Part shown: one piece after another, positions 26,590-34,987 of the stretch
How the letters are laid out: each line of letters begins with the position of its first letter
Numbering within the stretch: the first letter of the stretch is position 1
Assembly: GCA_004292955.1 (NCBI GenBank)
Contig: RDXX01000033.1
Span: 1 to 64,000 of the forward strand
Direction: 5' to 3'
From: Oscillatoriales cyanobacterium
GTDB taxonomy: Bacteria; Cyanobacteriota; Cyanobacteriia; Cyanobacteriales; Microcoleaceae
DNA length: 64,000 bases
Notes under the pieces: model-generated
What the model was told of the DNA's origin: nothing
The model's database searches: none
The model's input: only the letters and a program-made list of their open reading frames with translations
Made by a program: the position numbers and the translations under genes

Positions 26590-27855
26590 ATGACAGTTAG
26601 GCTAGCACTTTCAGTCAACGGTTCGCGCCTCAACAGCAGCATTGCCCAACTCGCCCAAATCGGCAAACTGCCGGGAGGAGGTGTCAGTCGGGTAGCTTTT
26701 ACCAAAGAAGATTTGCTGGCGCGCAAACTTGTTGAGTCTTGGATGCGAGAAGCAGGGATGACTGTTCGGATTGACGCGGCCGGAAATACAATTGGCAGAT
26801 ATCCCGGATTGCGCGAAGGTGCCGCACTAGCAACCGGTTCTCACATTGATACTGTTCCTACGGGGGGGCATTTCGACGGAGTTTTGGGAGTTTTGGCAGG
26901 AATTGAAGTCGTGCGGGTGTTGCGCGAAAACGGCCTGCGCTTGGAACACGCCATTGAGACGATCGTATTTACCGACGAAGAAAGCACCGTTATCGGCTGC
27001 AAAGCGATGGCGGGAAATACAGTCAACAACCCCGAATATTACCGTCGCAGCGATGGCACTTCCATCCAAACTTGTTTAGCACAAATTGGCGGAGATTGGT
27101 CAAAAATTGCCGAAGCAAAACGCCATCCCAAAGAAATAGCAGCATTTGTGGAATTACACGTCGAACAAGGAGGTGTTTTGGAAAGTACGGGCGACTGCAT
27201 AGGAGTAGTCAAAGGTATTGTCGGACAGTACCGCCTGGGAGTGAGAGTAACGGGCAGCCCCAATCATGCTGGATCGACGCCCATGCACGCCAGAAAGGAT
27301 GCGCTGGTAGCGGCTTCCCAAATGGTACTAGCAGTCAACAAACTGGCAGTAGAAACACCAGGAGAACAAGTGGCAACGGTAGGTTACTTAACTGTGTGGC
27401 CGAATGCTACGAATACTGTGCCGGGAAAAGTCGAGTTTAAAATCGACTTGCGCGATTTGTCTGAAACTAATTTGGAACAGTTGTTAGCTAAAATGAAATT
27501 GGAGTTTCAAGCAATAGCCTCTGCCACCCAAACCGAAATCGAAATAACTCAATTGCTGCACGTACAGCCAACACTAGCAGCACCAAAGATTCAGAATGCA
27601 ATTGTAGAAGTTTGTCAAGAATTAGGGTTTAGTTACAGGCATTTAATTAGCCGGGCCGGACACGACGCCCAAGAAATCGGACGCTTTACCGATATGGGGA
27701 TGATTTTCGTGGCTTCTCGGGGCGGCATCAGCCATGCAGAAGATGAGTATACTTCGCCAGAACAGTGTACTCAGGGGGCGAATGCGCTGCTGCAAACCTT
27801 CCTAAAGCTCGATCGGCTGTATGCTGCTAAGGGCGATCGATTCATGGAGTTGTAA
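26590..27855 (+). CDS. allC: Allantoate amidohydrolase / Zn-dependent M20 hydrolase
   Basis: M20-family binuclear metal amidohydrolase, 421 residues, of the allantoate amidohydrolase/N-carbamoyl-amino-acid hydrolase group. Metal ligands: TGSHIDTVPTGGHFDG (H and D, about 81-96), FTDEES (about 125-130), ELHVEQGG (about 187-194) and the C-terminal GGISHAEDEY. The lid/dimer domain has TGSPNHAGSTPMHARKDA. The start is ATG with AGGAG 8 nt upstream. Following puuE in the pathway order, allantoate is the likeliest substrate, releasing ammonia and CO2 to form ureidoglycine; this is inference, as carbamoylases share all motifs. The last 50 codons occur again at 31209-31362. Confidence 0.88.
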   Translation: MTVRLALSVNGSRLNSSIAQLAQIGKLPGGGVSRVAFTKEDLLARKLVESWMREAGMTVRIDAAGNTIGRYPGLREGAALATGSHIDTVPTGGHFDGVLGVLAGIEVVRVLRENGLRLEHAIETIVFTDEESTVIGCKAMAGNTVNNPEYYRRSDGTSIQTCLAQIGGDWSKIAEAKRHPKEIAAFVELHVEQGGVLESTGDCIGVVKGIVGQYRLGVRVTGSPNHAGSTPMHARKDALVAASQMVLAVNKLAVETPGEQVATVGYLTVWPNATNTVPGKVEFKIDLRDLSETNLEQLLAKMKLEFQAIASATQTEIEITQLLHVQPTLAAPKIQNAIVEVCQELGFSYRHLISRAGHDAQEIGRFTDMGMIFVASRGGISHAEDEYTSPEQCTQGANALLQTFLKLDRLYAAKGDRFMEL

Positions 27856-28178
27856 CGCATCATTAAAACGTGAGAATAAGTGACTGCTGAGAATCTAAAA
27901 AATACGCCAATATTATCCGTTTCGATATTTCCTTTAAATTTGTAGGAGCTCTTACCCCCCGTGCCTACCCTATCTATCGGGTTCTTCACGAGGGGGGAAG
28001 AGCTCCTACAAGAATTATGCAAATGATTTAGGATTGCTATAGGTAAGTCCTAAGGAATGAAAATTAAATAACTTCCACAGGTTTTATACTTCTTGTGGGA
28101 TGGGCGTCCCGCCCGTCCAGAAAGGGTGGGCGAGGTGCCCATCCCACAGACTTGTGTAAATTATTTAATTTGCGATCC

Positions 28179-28283
28179 TAAGCTGTTCTGCATTTAAATT
28201 GAATGTCAAAAAATAATCCCCCTCTTGTGGAGTGGGCCAGAAGAACTCGCCCTGAACATCCAATTTAAATGCGTGACAGCTTA
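28179..28283. repeat. MITE-like element, copy 1 (105 bp)
   Basis: Terminal inverted repeats of about 23 bp: TAAGCTGTTCTGCATTTAAA at the left and the near-complement TTTAAATGCGTGACAGCTTA at the right. Copy 2 is 15 bp further on. No coding capacity. Confidence 0.8.
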
Positions 28284-28298
28284 TTCATAAACCAGTAG

Positions 28299-28400
28299 TA
28301 AGCTGTTCTGCATTTAAATTGCATCTCAAAAAAATCAGACAATGAGTGGGGTGGGCGTCTCGCCCGCCCTGAATATACAATTTAAATGTGCGACAGCTTA
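28299..28400. repeat. MITE-like element, copy 2 (102 bp)
   Basis: Same terminal repeats as copy 1 with a different middle (GTGGGCGTCTCGCCCGCC hairpin). Shared ends with swapped cores fit a mobile or rolling palindromic element. Confidence 0.8.
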
Positions 28401-28534
28401 ACACAAGATGCTAATTTATAATTGCTAATAGGGAACAATTGCAAGTCTGAAGAAGTCGTTAAAAATTGTCTAGAGCAGCTAGCAAAAAAATAGTAATCTA
28501 GATAAGGGTATTGGCCAAGTAATTTTTAGCAACG

Positions 28535-29380
28535 ATGAAATTAAATCGGTCTGGTATTTCTAAATGGTTGACAATCCTATTTGCTAGTATTTTAATCACT
28601 TTCGCCTTGCCTTTGCTGGCTAGGGAGATTCAACTGCCGGGGAGTCGGTGGGTAGAAGTACGGCAAGTTAGGGGAAGCGTAACATATCAAGGCAGACCAG
28701 CAAAAGTGGGCGATCGCCTGACAACAGCCGGCCAGCAAATCTCCACAGGCAAAAACTCTAGCGCGGTTTTAGCGGTAGACACTGGCATCGCTACGATTAA
28801 TCTAGCAGAATTAAGCACCGTCCAAGTTAAAGGTCTGTCCGTTGCTGTCAATGGAGGTAGAGTTACCTTGCTGTCAGTCCCCGCAGGATTGGCAAGAGTT
28901 TCGGCCCGACGCTTGACTAACGCCAATTCGCGCCTAGAAATTAACAGCCCAGCGGGAGTTGTGGGTGTCAGGGGGACTGAGTTCGCCGTGGGTGTTGGCC
29001 CAGAGGGAAAAGCCGCAACTGCCTTATTTGAGGGGAAGGTTGACGCTAGCGCTCAAGGGCAAACTGTGAAGATAGAAAAGGGCTATGCTTCCGTCACTTT
29101 TCCCGGCAATCCTCCCAATCCACCCCAGGCATTCAAAGAAAATCTGAACTATGAATTGATCAGTTTATCAGCCATCAGTCAAGACAAAGTTCGATGCATT
29201 TGTACTGTCGATCCGCTGAATTTAGTGTATTTAAACGGCCAACCCTTAAAGATGGATCGAACAGGTAAAATCGACGAGATAGTGCCGAGACCAGCTAACT
29301 CTGACTACTGGCTAGTTGTTCGCAGTCCGGTGGGAAATGAGGTGTCTTATGAACTCGGTGCTAGTTTACTTAAGAAATAG
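28535..29380 (+). CDS. FecR-domain protein
   Basis: The 281-residue exported protein has an N-terminal signal or anchor segment (about 10-30: WLTILFASILITFALPLLA), then a FecR domain (about 45-170): VTYQGRPAKVGDRLTTAGQQ, the repeated AVLAVDTGIATINLAELSTV, and the signature NSPAGVVGVRGTEFAVGVG. In this context FecR domains bind ligands or polysaccharide in the periplasm rather than controlling a ferric-citrate sigma factor. The stop is 3 bp before the ATG of the CHASE2 cyclase, so the two form an operon; such FecR/CHASE2 pairs are common in cyanobacteria. Confidence 0.92.
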   Translation: MKLNRSGISKWLTILFASILITFALPLLAREIQLPGSRWVEVRQVRGSVTYQGRPAKVGDRLTTAGQQISTGKNSSAVLAVDTGIATINLAELSTVQVKGLSVAVNGGRVTLLSVPAGLARVSARRLTNANSRLEINSPAGVVGVRGTEFAVGVGPEGKAATALFEGKVDASAQGQTVKIEKGYASVTFPGNPPNPPQAFKENLNYELISLSAISQDKVRCICTVDPLNLVYLNGQPLKMDRTGKIDEIVPRPANSDYWLVVRSPVGNEVSYELGASLLKK

Positions 29381-29383
29381 ATA

Positions 29384-31207
29384 ATGACTCAATTAATAAT
29401 CCCTCGTTTGCGAGTTTTTTTTACCCGCAGCCAATCCTTACTGCCGGGGGTTGCTGCTGCTCTTATTTCCTTGGGCGCGTTGCATTTGGGTGGCTGGAAA
29501 CCGCTGGAACAACTGAGTTCTAACAGCCTGTTTCAACTTCGCGAAAGTCGAATTTTACCCAAACCTATTTGGGATAAACGAGTGGTGGTCATTGCCATAG
29601 ACGAAGCAAGTTTAAGAAAGTTGGGGAGATTTCCGTTTTCGCGCGATCGCTACACTCAATTATTACAAGCCCTTTCCCCTGCTAAACCCGCAGTCGTTGG
29701 TTTCGACATTATTTTTGCCGAATCCAGTCCCCAAGATGACCAACTTGCAGACGCTATGAGTGCAACAGGTAATGTAGTGTTAGCCCAGGCTTGGGATGAC
29801 CGAGGAAAACCGCTACCAATTGTACCAACTTTAGAAGCCGCAGCCGCCGATCGAGGTCATATTTTCCATAAGTCAGACACAGATGGGATCGGTCGTCAAG
29901 CCACGCTGTGGCTGCGAGATATTCCCTCCTTAGGAATTGCCATGCTTCACGTTTACAACGCCGACAAGCAACCGCAATCTGGAGGGCTAGAAAAGTTTTT
30001 ATCACCGCCTAATAACGGCAGTCTAGAATTTTACAGTGCAGGGATAAATTGGCCTGGGAAAACGCAATTTATACCGACTTATTCGTTTGCTGATGTTCTG
30101 GAAGGTAAAATTACCAAAGATGCTTTTAAAGACAAATTGGTATTAGTAGGTACGACGGCAACAGGTTTAGATCCCTTGCGGACTCCTTTAAATCAAATTT
30201 CACCCACCAGTGGGATTTACCTTCATGCCGCAGTTATCGATAACTTGCTAAATAACCGACTGCTGCAACCTTTACCTGACTGGACAAGTTGGCTGATATT
30301 ACTTTTAATTGGGCCAATTACTAGCGGAATATTATCGAAATCTGGGCCCAGGGGACGAATTGCGATCGCGATCCTTTTCCCCCTAATCTGGTATGCAGTT
30401 TCTTTCTTATTATTTACGTTTAATTCTCTACTAATGCCGATCGCTGCACCGATTGGTACGATCGTCTTAGCTGGAATTGGACTGCAACTGCGAGAACAAC
30501 AAGAGAAACAACAATTAATGAGCCTATTTGAAAAATACATGGCAAAAGAAACTGCTGAATTAATTTGGCAGCGAAAAGACGAAATCTTTAAAAATGGCGA
30601 ACTGCAACCGCAAGAAATGGTCGCCACCGTTTTATTTATGGATATTCGAGGGTTTACTAGCATTTCCGAGCAACTATCTCCAGATGAATTGATGCCTTGG
30701 CTAAATCTATATTTAAATGCCATGAGTGAGTGTATTATGAATCACGGCGGCGTCATCGATAAATATATTGGTGATGCAATTATGGCAATATTTGGCATTC
30801 CCTTTCCTCATACTAAACCTGAAGAAATTAAACAGGACGCTCAAAATTGTATTGCCGCTTGTTTGGATATGTCAGAACGATTGAAAGAATTAAATCAGCA
30901 ATTTCAAAGGGAAGGAAAGCCAAAAATTGAATTCGGTGTTGGCATTCATACAGGGTCGATTATTGCTGGAACTGTCGGCGGCGGGAATCGATTAAATTTT
31001 TCGGTTTTAGGAGACACTGTGAATATTGCCGCCCGATTAGAACCAATGAATAAAGATATTAAAGAAGACAATCCTTATCGGGTATTAATGACAGAAGAAA
31101 CCTGGGAATTGGTGAGGGATAACTACGAAGCAAAACCAGTTAAAAGTATTCAATTAAGAGGTAGAAAACAAGAAACAAATATTTGCGCGCTTGTTGGCAA
31201 AAAATGA
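29384..31207 (+). CDS. CHASE2-domain class III adenylate/guanylate cyclase
   Basis: Membrane sensor cyclase, 607 residues. One N-terminal membrane segment (about 20-38), an extracytoplasmic CHASE2 domain (about 45-300: VVVIAIDEASLRKLGRFPFS, DIIFAESSPQDDQLADAM, LVLVGTTATGLDPLRTPL), three transmembrane helices (about 302-372), and a class III cyclase domain (about 405-600). Catalytic features: VLFMDIRGFTSISEQL (metal Asp about 419), VIDKYIGDAIMAIFG (second metal Asp about 463), and GDTVNIAARLE with the transition-state Asn/Arg region. It makes a cyclic nucleotide, most likely cAMP, in response to an envelope signal, probably with the FecR partner. The duplicated allC tail begins right after its stop. 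Confidence 0.94.
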   Translation: MTQLIIPRLRVFFTRSQSLLPGVAAALISLGALHLGGWKPLEQLSSNSLFQLRESRILPKPIWDKRVVVIAIDEASLRKLGRFPFSRDRYTQLLQALSPAKPAVVGFDIIFAESSPQDDQLADAMSATGNVVLAQAWDDRGKPLPIVPTLEAAAADRGHIFHKSDTDGIGRQATLWLRDIPSLGIAMLHVYNADKQPQSGGLEKFLSPPNNGSLEFYSAGINWPGKTQFIPTYSFADVLEGKITKDAFKDKLVLVGTTATGLDPLRTPLNQISPTSGIYLHAAVIDNLLNNRLLQPLPDWTSWLILLLIGPITSGILSKSGPRGRIAIAILFPLIWYAVSFLLFTFNSLLMPIAAPIGTIVLAGIGLQLREQQEKQQLMSLFEKYMAKETAELIWQRKDEIFKNGELQPQEMVATVLFMDIRGFTSISEQLSPDELMPWLNLYLNAMSECIMNHGGVIDKYIGDAIMAIFGIPFPHTKPEEIKQDAQNCIAACLDMSERLKELNQQFQREGKPKIEFGVGIHTGSIIAGTVGGGNRLNFSVLGDTVNIAARLEPMNKDIKEDNPYRVLMTEETWELVRDNYEAKPVKSIQLRGRKQETNICALVGKK

Positions 31208-31208
31208 A

Positions 31209-31362
31209 GATGATTTTCGTAGCTTCTCGCGGCGGCATCAGCCATGCAGAAGATGAGTATACTTCGCCCGAACAGTTTACTCAGGGGGCGAATGCGCTGC
31301 TGCAAACCTTCCTAAAGCTCGATCGGCTGTATGCTGTGTATGCTGCTAAGGGCGATCGATAA
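31209..31362 (+). pseudogene. Duplicated 3' fragment of allC
   Basis: Near-identical to 27699-27843, about 48 codons including GGISHAEDEY, with one 9-bp internal duplication (GTATGCTGT) and ending in TAA instead of the FMEL tail. No start codon context; a dead gene tail placed 3.5 kb from its source, directly after the cyclase stop. Confidence 0.9.
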
Positions 31363-31526
31363 TCTGCGTTCAAAGCGATGTATGGTGCGTGACAGCGAAT
31401 AGATTTGTGCGGTAGTATAAGAACTCAGCATTCACGCACCGCAACTTTATATAATAGCAGAGTTTTTTAGCTAAATTGATATTATATCTAGGACTTCGAG
31501 TTACCATATAAAAAATACAAGCCAGC
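31363..31526. other. Short gap before DUF4365 gene
   Basis: Holds an inverted pair GGTGCGTGA/TTCACGCACC (about 31384-31442). No gene and no clear Shine-Dalgarno before the next start. Confidence 0.4.
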
Positions 31527-32024
31527 GTGGATATCAACCAACAAAAAGAACAATTTAGCAACACCTACCTGCAAGCCATCGCCAGCGTTGCAGGCTATTC
31601 TCTTTACAAACCATTTGTAGACGACGATAGCGTAGACTGGGGAATTGCTGCCAAAGGAGGGACAGGTAGCATCCGAGCACCTCGCTTAGAATTGCAGTTA
31701 AAATCGACATCAAGGGATGTTCGAGAAAATAACTCGATTCGCTACCCTCTCAAACTCAAAAACTACGATGACTTGAGAATAGATGACTTCGCCGTACCCC
31801 GAATTTTAGTTGTTGTTTTAATCCCCGAAACAATAGCAAACTGGTTAACTCAGTCAGAAACAGAAACCTGCATGAAGGAATGCGGATATTGGATATCTCT
31901 GCGGGGAATGCCAGAAACACAAAACACCACCGCTGTCACAGTCACTATACCGAGAACTAATCAATTTACAGTCATCGCCCTTCAGTCAATTATGGAGGGG
32001 ATTAGCCAAGGAGTTCAACCATGA
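31527..32024 (+). CDS. DUF4365-domain protein, putative PD-(D/E)XK nuclease
   Basis: The 165-residue protein resembles DUF4365. FSNTYLQAIASVAGYSLYKP is followed by DDDSVDWGIAAKGG and LELQLKSTSRDV; the spacing D...(E)-x-Q-x-K fits the core of PD-(D/E)XK or Mrr/QxK nucleases, a clan to which I recall this domain being assigned. The start is GTG at 31527. It overlaps the next gene by 4 bp, so both are made together. The pair points toward a C5-cytosine methyltransferase gene, suggesting, without proof, the restriction half of a modification system. Confidence 0.75.
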   Translation: MDINQQKEQFSNTYLQAIASVAGYSLYKPFVDDDSVDWGIAAKGGTGSIRAPRLELQLKSTSRDVRENNSIRYPLKLKNYDDLRIDDFAVPRILVVVLIPETIANWLTQSETETCMKECGYWISLRGMPETQNTTAVTVTIPRTNQFTVIALQSIMEGISQGVQP

Positions 32025-32566
32025 AAGTCACAGTCAAAGATAGCGAAACCCTCGAAATAGTCAACCTAAATCAAGTTAGAAATTACCTGCAAATTCACGG
32101 GTGGAATGAAGACAAACCTTTCTTAGAAAATGCCACACTTTGGCACAAACCAGTCGCCGGAGAGGAATTTGAAATATTACTCCCCAACCAACAAAATCTC
32201 GGAGATTATGCTGCCCGAATCCGGGAGATAATCGAAATATTAGAATCCGTAGAAAATCGATCGCAAAGTGAAATTTTAGCAGACTTAATTACCGGGATTC
32301 CCAATACAACTATTCAGGGAGTCGTGATGCAAATTCACACGCCCAACGCCGACCAACTAAGTGGCGAAATTACCTTAGTCGGTGTAATTGCCGATAAATT
32401 ACAGAAAATTAAAACCGAACTTGCAGACAAAGATTATATCCTCGCTATCAAAGCTTATCAAGAACGCTTGCCTTTCGTCTGTACGGGAGATTTGATCAAA
32501 GAAAATCAAACTTTCATTCTCAAAAATCCCCGCAACTTTACTCTAGATAATTTATGGCAAAATTAA
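32021..32566 (+). CDS. Uncharacterised protein coupled to DUF4365
   Basis: I do not recognise the family. The 181-residue soluble protein is acidic, with no signal or membrane segment. Features: KVTVKDSETLEIVNLNQVRN, WHKPVAGEEFEILLPNQQNL, and a helical middle with REIIEILESVENRSQSEIL. The ATG overlaps the DUF4365 stop (ATGA). It ends 9 bp from the end of the convergent methyltransferase gene. By position it could be a specificity or regulatory subunit of a nuclease, but nothing in the sequence proves that. Confidence 0.75.
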   Translation: MKVTVKDSETLEIVNLNQVRNYLQIHGWNEDKPFLENATLWHKPVAGEEFEILLPNQQNLGDYAARIREIIEILESVENRSQSEILADLITGIPNTTIQGVVMQIHTPNADQLSGEITLVGVIADKLQKIKTELADKDYILAIKAYQERLPFVCTGDLIKENQTFILKNPRNFTLDNLWQN

Positions 32567-32575
32567 CAGATAATG

Positions 32576-33607
32576 TTACAGGAGTGAGAGCGCGGGAACT
32601 CTTGGCACCGCCCCTACAGAACAAATATCCGCATAAATCTTTTTCGCCAACATCCTAGCCAAATTCACAGGTACTGCATTCCCAACCATTTTGTAGCCGT
32701 CAGCAATATATTTGTACTTGAAAATAAAGTCATCCGGGAAAGTCTGAACTCGCGCACACTCTCGCACAGAAAGCCGACGGTAAGGCTGAGGCGAATGCGG
32801 GTCAAAAATGCGCTGATCTTTGCCAACTAAAATCATTTTACTAGCTTGAGGGTGCAAAGGCGCGTGTCTGCCGCTGGCCTGAATTGTAAAGGAAGGTTCA
32901 CCCCAACTTCTAACTCGATTCCGCGACATATAAATGCTGGAAAATCCTAAATCTGCACATTCGTGATTCGCGACAGAATCGTGATAATTATCTAATTTAC
33001 CCTTAACTAGAATTGGGGCGATCGCCTGCAAGTCAAAAATCGCATTTTGCAGTGTCAAAACCTCGGTTCCAGGTGCGGGAAACTCAAAACCAAAACCCAG
33101 ATCCTGACGATAACCGATCACAATCACCCTTTGCCTATCTTGGGGAACACCAAAATTTTTAGCATTCACCAACTTGAACGAAACCCGATACCCAAGTTCC
33201 TCAAACTGCGATAATATATAAGTGAAAGCATCCTGATTTCTGGGCGCTAAGATGCCGCTAACATTCTCAGCTAAAAAAAACAAAGGCTGCTTGTCTCGGA
33301 CAATTCTAATATACTCCCAAAAAAGCTGACCCCGAGAATCATCAATTCCCCGTTTCGCGCCCGCCGCACTCCAACTTTGACACGGAGGCCCGCCAATAAT
33401 CCCAATACAGTCAGGAATTTCAGCAGAATTGATTTTTCGGATATCTCTGCGATCTAAAATAGTTTCAGGATGGTTAAACTCGTAGGTATCCCAAATAGTG
33501 CGATCGTACTCATTAGCCCAAACCGGATTAAACCCAGCCCAGCGAAAACCCAAATCCAAGCCACCGCAACCCGAAAACAAAGAAATAATATTCATACTCG
33601 TCAACAT
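32576..33607 (-). CDS. C5-cytosine DNA methyltransferase
   Basis: Type II orphan or restriction-linked m5C methyltransferase, 343 residues. Motif I IISLFSGCGGLDLGFRWAGF (about 8-25), motif IV GGPPCQSWS with catalytic C76, motif VI ENVSGI, motif VIII QDRQRVIVIGYR, a target-recognition segment (about 205-270), and motifs IX-X RRLSVRECARVQTFPDDF and GNAVPVNLA. Start alternatives are 33607 (AAGGAAG upstream) and 33595, where the conserved MNIISLF begins. HIP1-rich cyanobacteria encode methylases for CGATCG and other sites; the target here cannot be read. It is convergent with the DUF4365 pair. Confidence 0.94.
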   Translation of the reverse strand: MLTSMNIISLFSGCGGLDLGFRWAGFNPVWANEYDRTIWDTYEFNHPETILDRRDIRKINSAEIPDCIGIIGGPPCQSWSAAGAKRGIDDSRGQLFWEYIRIVRDKQPLFFLAENVSGILAPRNQDAFTYILSQFEELGYRVSFKLVNAKNFGVPQDRQRVIVIGYRQDLGFGFEFPAPGTEVLTLQNAIFDLQAIAPILVKGKLDNYHDSVANHECADLGFSSIYMSRNRVRSWGEPSFTIQASGRHAPLHPQASKMILVGKDQRIFDPHSPQPYRRLSVRECARVQTFPDDFIFKYKYIADGYKMVGNAVPVNLARMLAKKIYADICSVGAVPRVPALSLL

Positions 33608-33695
33608 CTGTCTCTTTTCTTCCTTCGCGCTATTTGCGTCTTCGCGGTTCGTAAAAAAATCAATTCACAAACAAATATAACACTTATAATCCTCA

Positions 33696-34982
33696 ATGAA
33701 TGCAAACTCCATCCTCAAATCATACCAACACTTCGGCGTCCACCTCGGCCTCGAAAGAATTCACCAACTCCTCGAAAAACTCGACAACCCCCACAAACAA
33801 GTACCCATTATCCACGTTGCCGGCACAAATGGCAAAGGTTCCGTTTGCGCTTATCTCTCATCCGTACTCACGGCGGCAGGTTATCGAGTCGGGCGCTACA
33901 CATCGCCGCACTTAATCGATTGGACAGAAAGAATTTGTATCAACCAAAAACCAATTTCTCCAATAGCATTGCAAGACTGTTTAGAAAAAGTTGTCCGCGC
34001 TGCTGAAGGTAATACGGAAACTCCGACTCAATTTGAAATCATCACCGCCGCAGCTTGGCTGTATTTCGCCGAACAAAAAGCAGATATTGCTGTCATAGAA
34101 ACCGGATTGGGCGGTAGATTAGACGCGACTAATGTTTGCGAAACTCCGCTTGTAAGTGTGATTACTTCTATCAGTCTCGAACACTGGCAAATTCTCGGCC
34201 CGACTGTCGCTGATATTGCTGGGGAAAAAGCGGGAATTATTAAATCAAAGTGTCCGGTAGTTGTCGGAGAATTGCCGGAATCTGCTAGATTAGTAGTAGA
34301 AAAACGCATTCAAGAATTAGACTGTCCGGCAGTTTGGGTAAAACCTGCGCTAGATTTAGGAGACGGATTTGTAGAATATCATCCCCATCCAGAAATCGGC
34401 GCTAATTCGCGTACATCTGCGGTTACAATAAGATATAAATTGCCATTGCTGGGACAAGTTCAATTAATGAATTCGGCGATCGCACTTGCAACTCTCCACA
34501 CCCTGCAAAACCTAGGATGGCAAATCTCCCAAAGTGCGATCGCCAACGGAATCGCTCAAACCCAATGGCCGGGAAGACTTCAGCAGACAACTTGGAACAA
34601 CCGCAACATCCTGATTGACGGCGCGCACAACCCTGCTGCTGCGATCGCCCTGCGTGAATATGTAGACAATCTTACCGCTTCCCCGTCGCCGATTAACTGG
34701 GTAATCGGCATTCTGGCGACGAAAGACTGTGATGATATTTTACAAGCATTACTCAAAAAGGGCGATCGGCTTTATCTCGTTCCCGTACCCGATCAAAACT
34801 CAGCATCCCCCACAGAATTAGCCGCCATTGCTGAAAAAATCTGCCCTGAATTAACTCTCACTCAAGCTTTTCCCGACTTAACAACAGCTTTAGATGCGGC
34901 TGTTACCGACGAAAACCTCACAATCCTGTGCGGTTCACTTTATCTCGTCGGCTATTTTCTGCAACAACAATCTCAAACTTAA
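33696..34982 (+). CDS. folC: Bifunctional folylpolyglutamate/dihydrofolate synthase
   Basis: Adds glutamate to dihydropteroate and to folates, cytoplasmic. The 428-residue protein shows HLGLERIHQLLEKLDNP, the P-loop VAGTNGKGSVCAYLSS (about 41-56), GRYTSPHLIDWTERI, FEIITAAAWLYFAEQKADIA, ETGLGGRLDATNV, and GAHNPAAA in the C-terminal Rossmann domain. All Mur-ligase-family motifs for FolC are present and length is normal. It is divergent from the methyltransferase (88 bp apart) and convergent with the Uma2 gene (5 bp apart). Confidence 0.95.
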   Translation: MNANSILKSYQHFGVHLGLERIHQLLEKLDNPHKQVPIIHVAGTNGKGSVCAYLSSVLTAAGYRVGRYTSPHLIDWTERICINQKPISPIALQDCLEKVVRAAEGNTETPTQFEIITAAAWLYFAEQKADIAVIETGLGGRLDATNVCETPLVSVITSISLEHWQILGPTVADIAGEKAGIIKSKCPVVVGELPESARLVVEKRIQELDCPAVWVKPALDLGDGFVEYHPHPEIGANSRTSAVTIRYKLPLLGQVQLMNSAIALATLHTLQNLGWQISQSAIANGIAQTQWPGRLQQTTWNNRNILIDGAHNPAAAIALREYVDNLTASPSPINWVIGILATKDCDDILQALLKKGDRLYLVPVPDQNSASPTELAAIAEKICPELTLTQAFPDLTTALDAAVTDENLTILCGSLYLVGYFLQQQSQT

Positions 34983-34987
34983 ACGCA

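Larger units (their letters stand above)
27856..28534. repeat. Gap with four palindromic elements
   Basis: No gene. Contains an inverted repeat with 21-bp arms at 27940-27960 and 27992-28012 (TTGTAGGAGCTCTT type), a palindromic element at 28051-28180 with AATTAAATAA ends and GGGATGGGCGTCCCGCCC core, and the two elements listed at 28179 and 28299. Confidence 0.85.
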
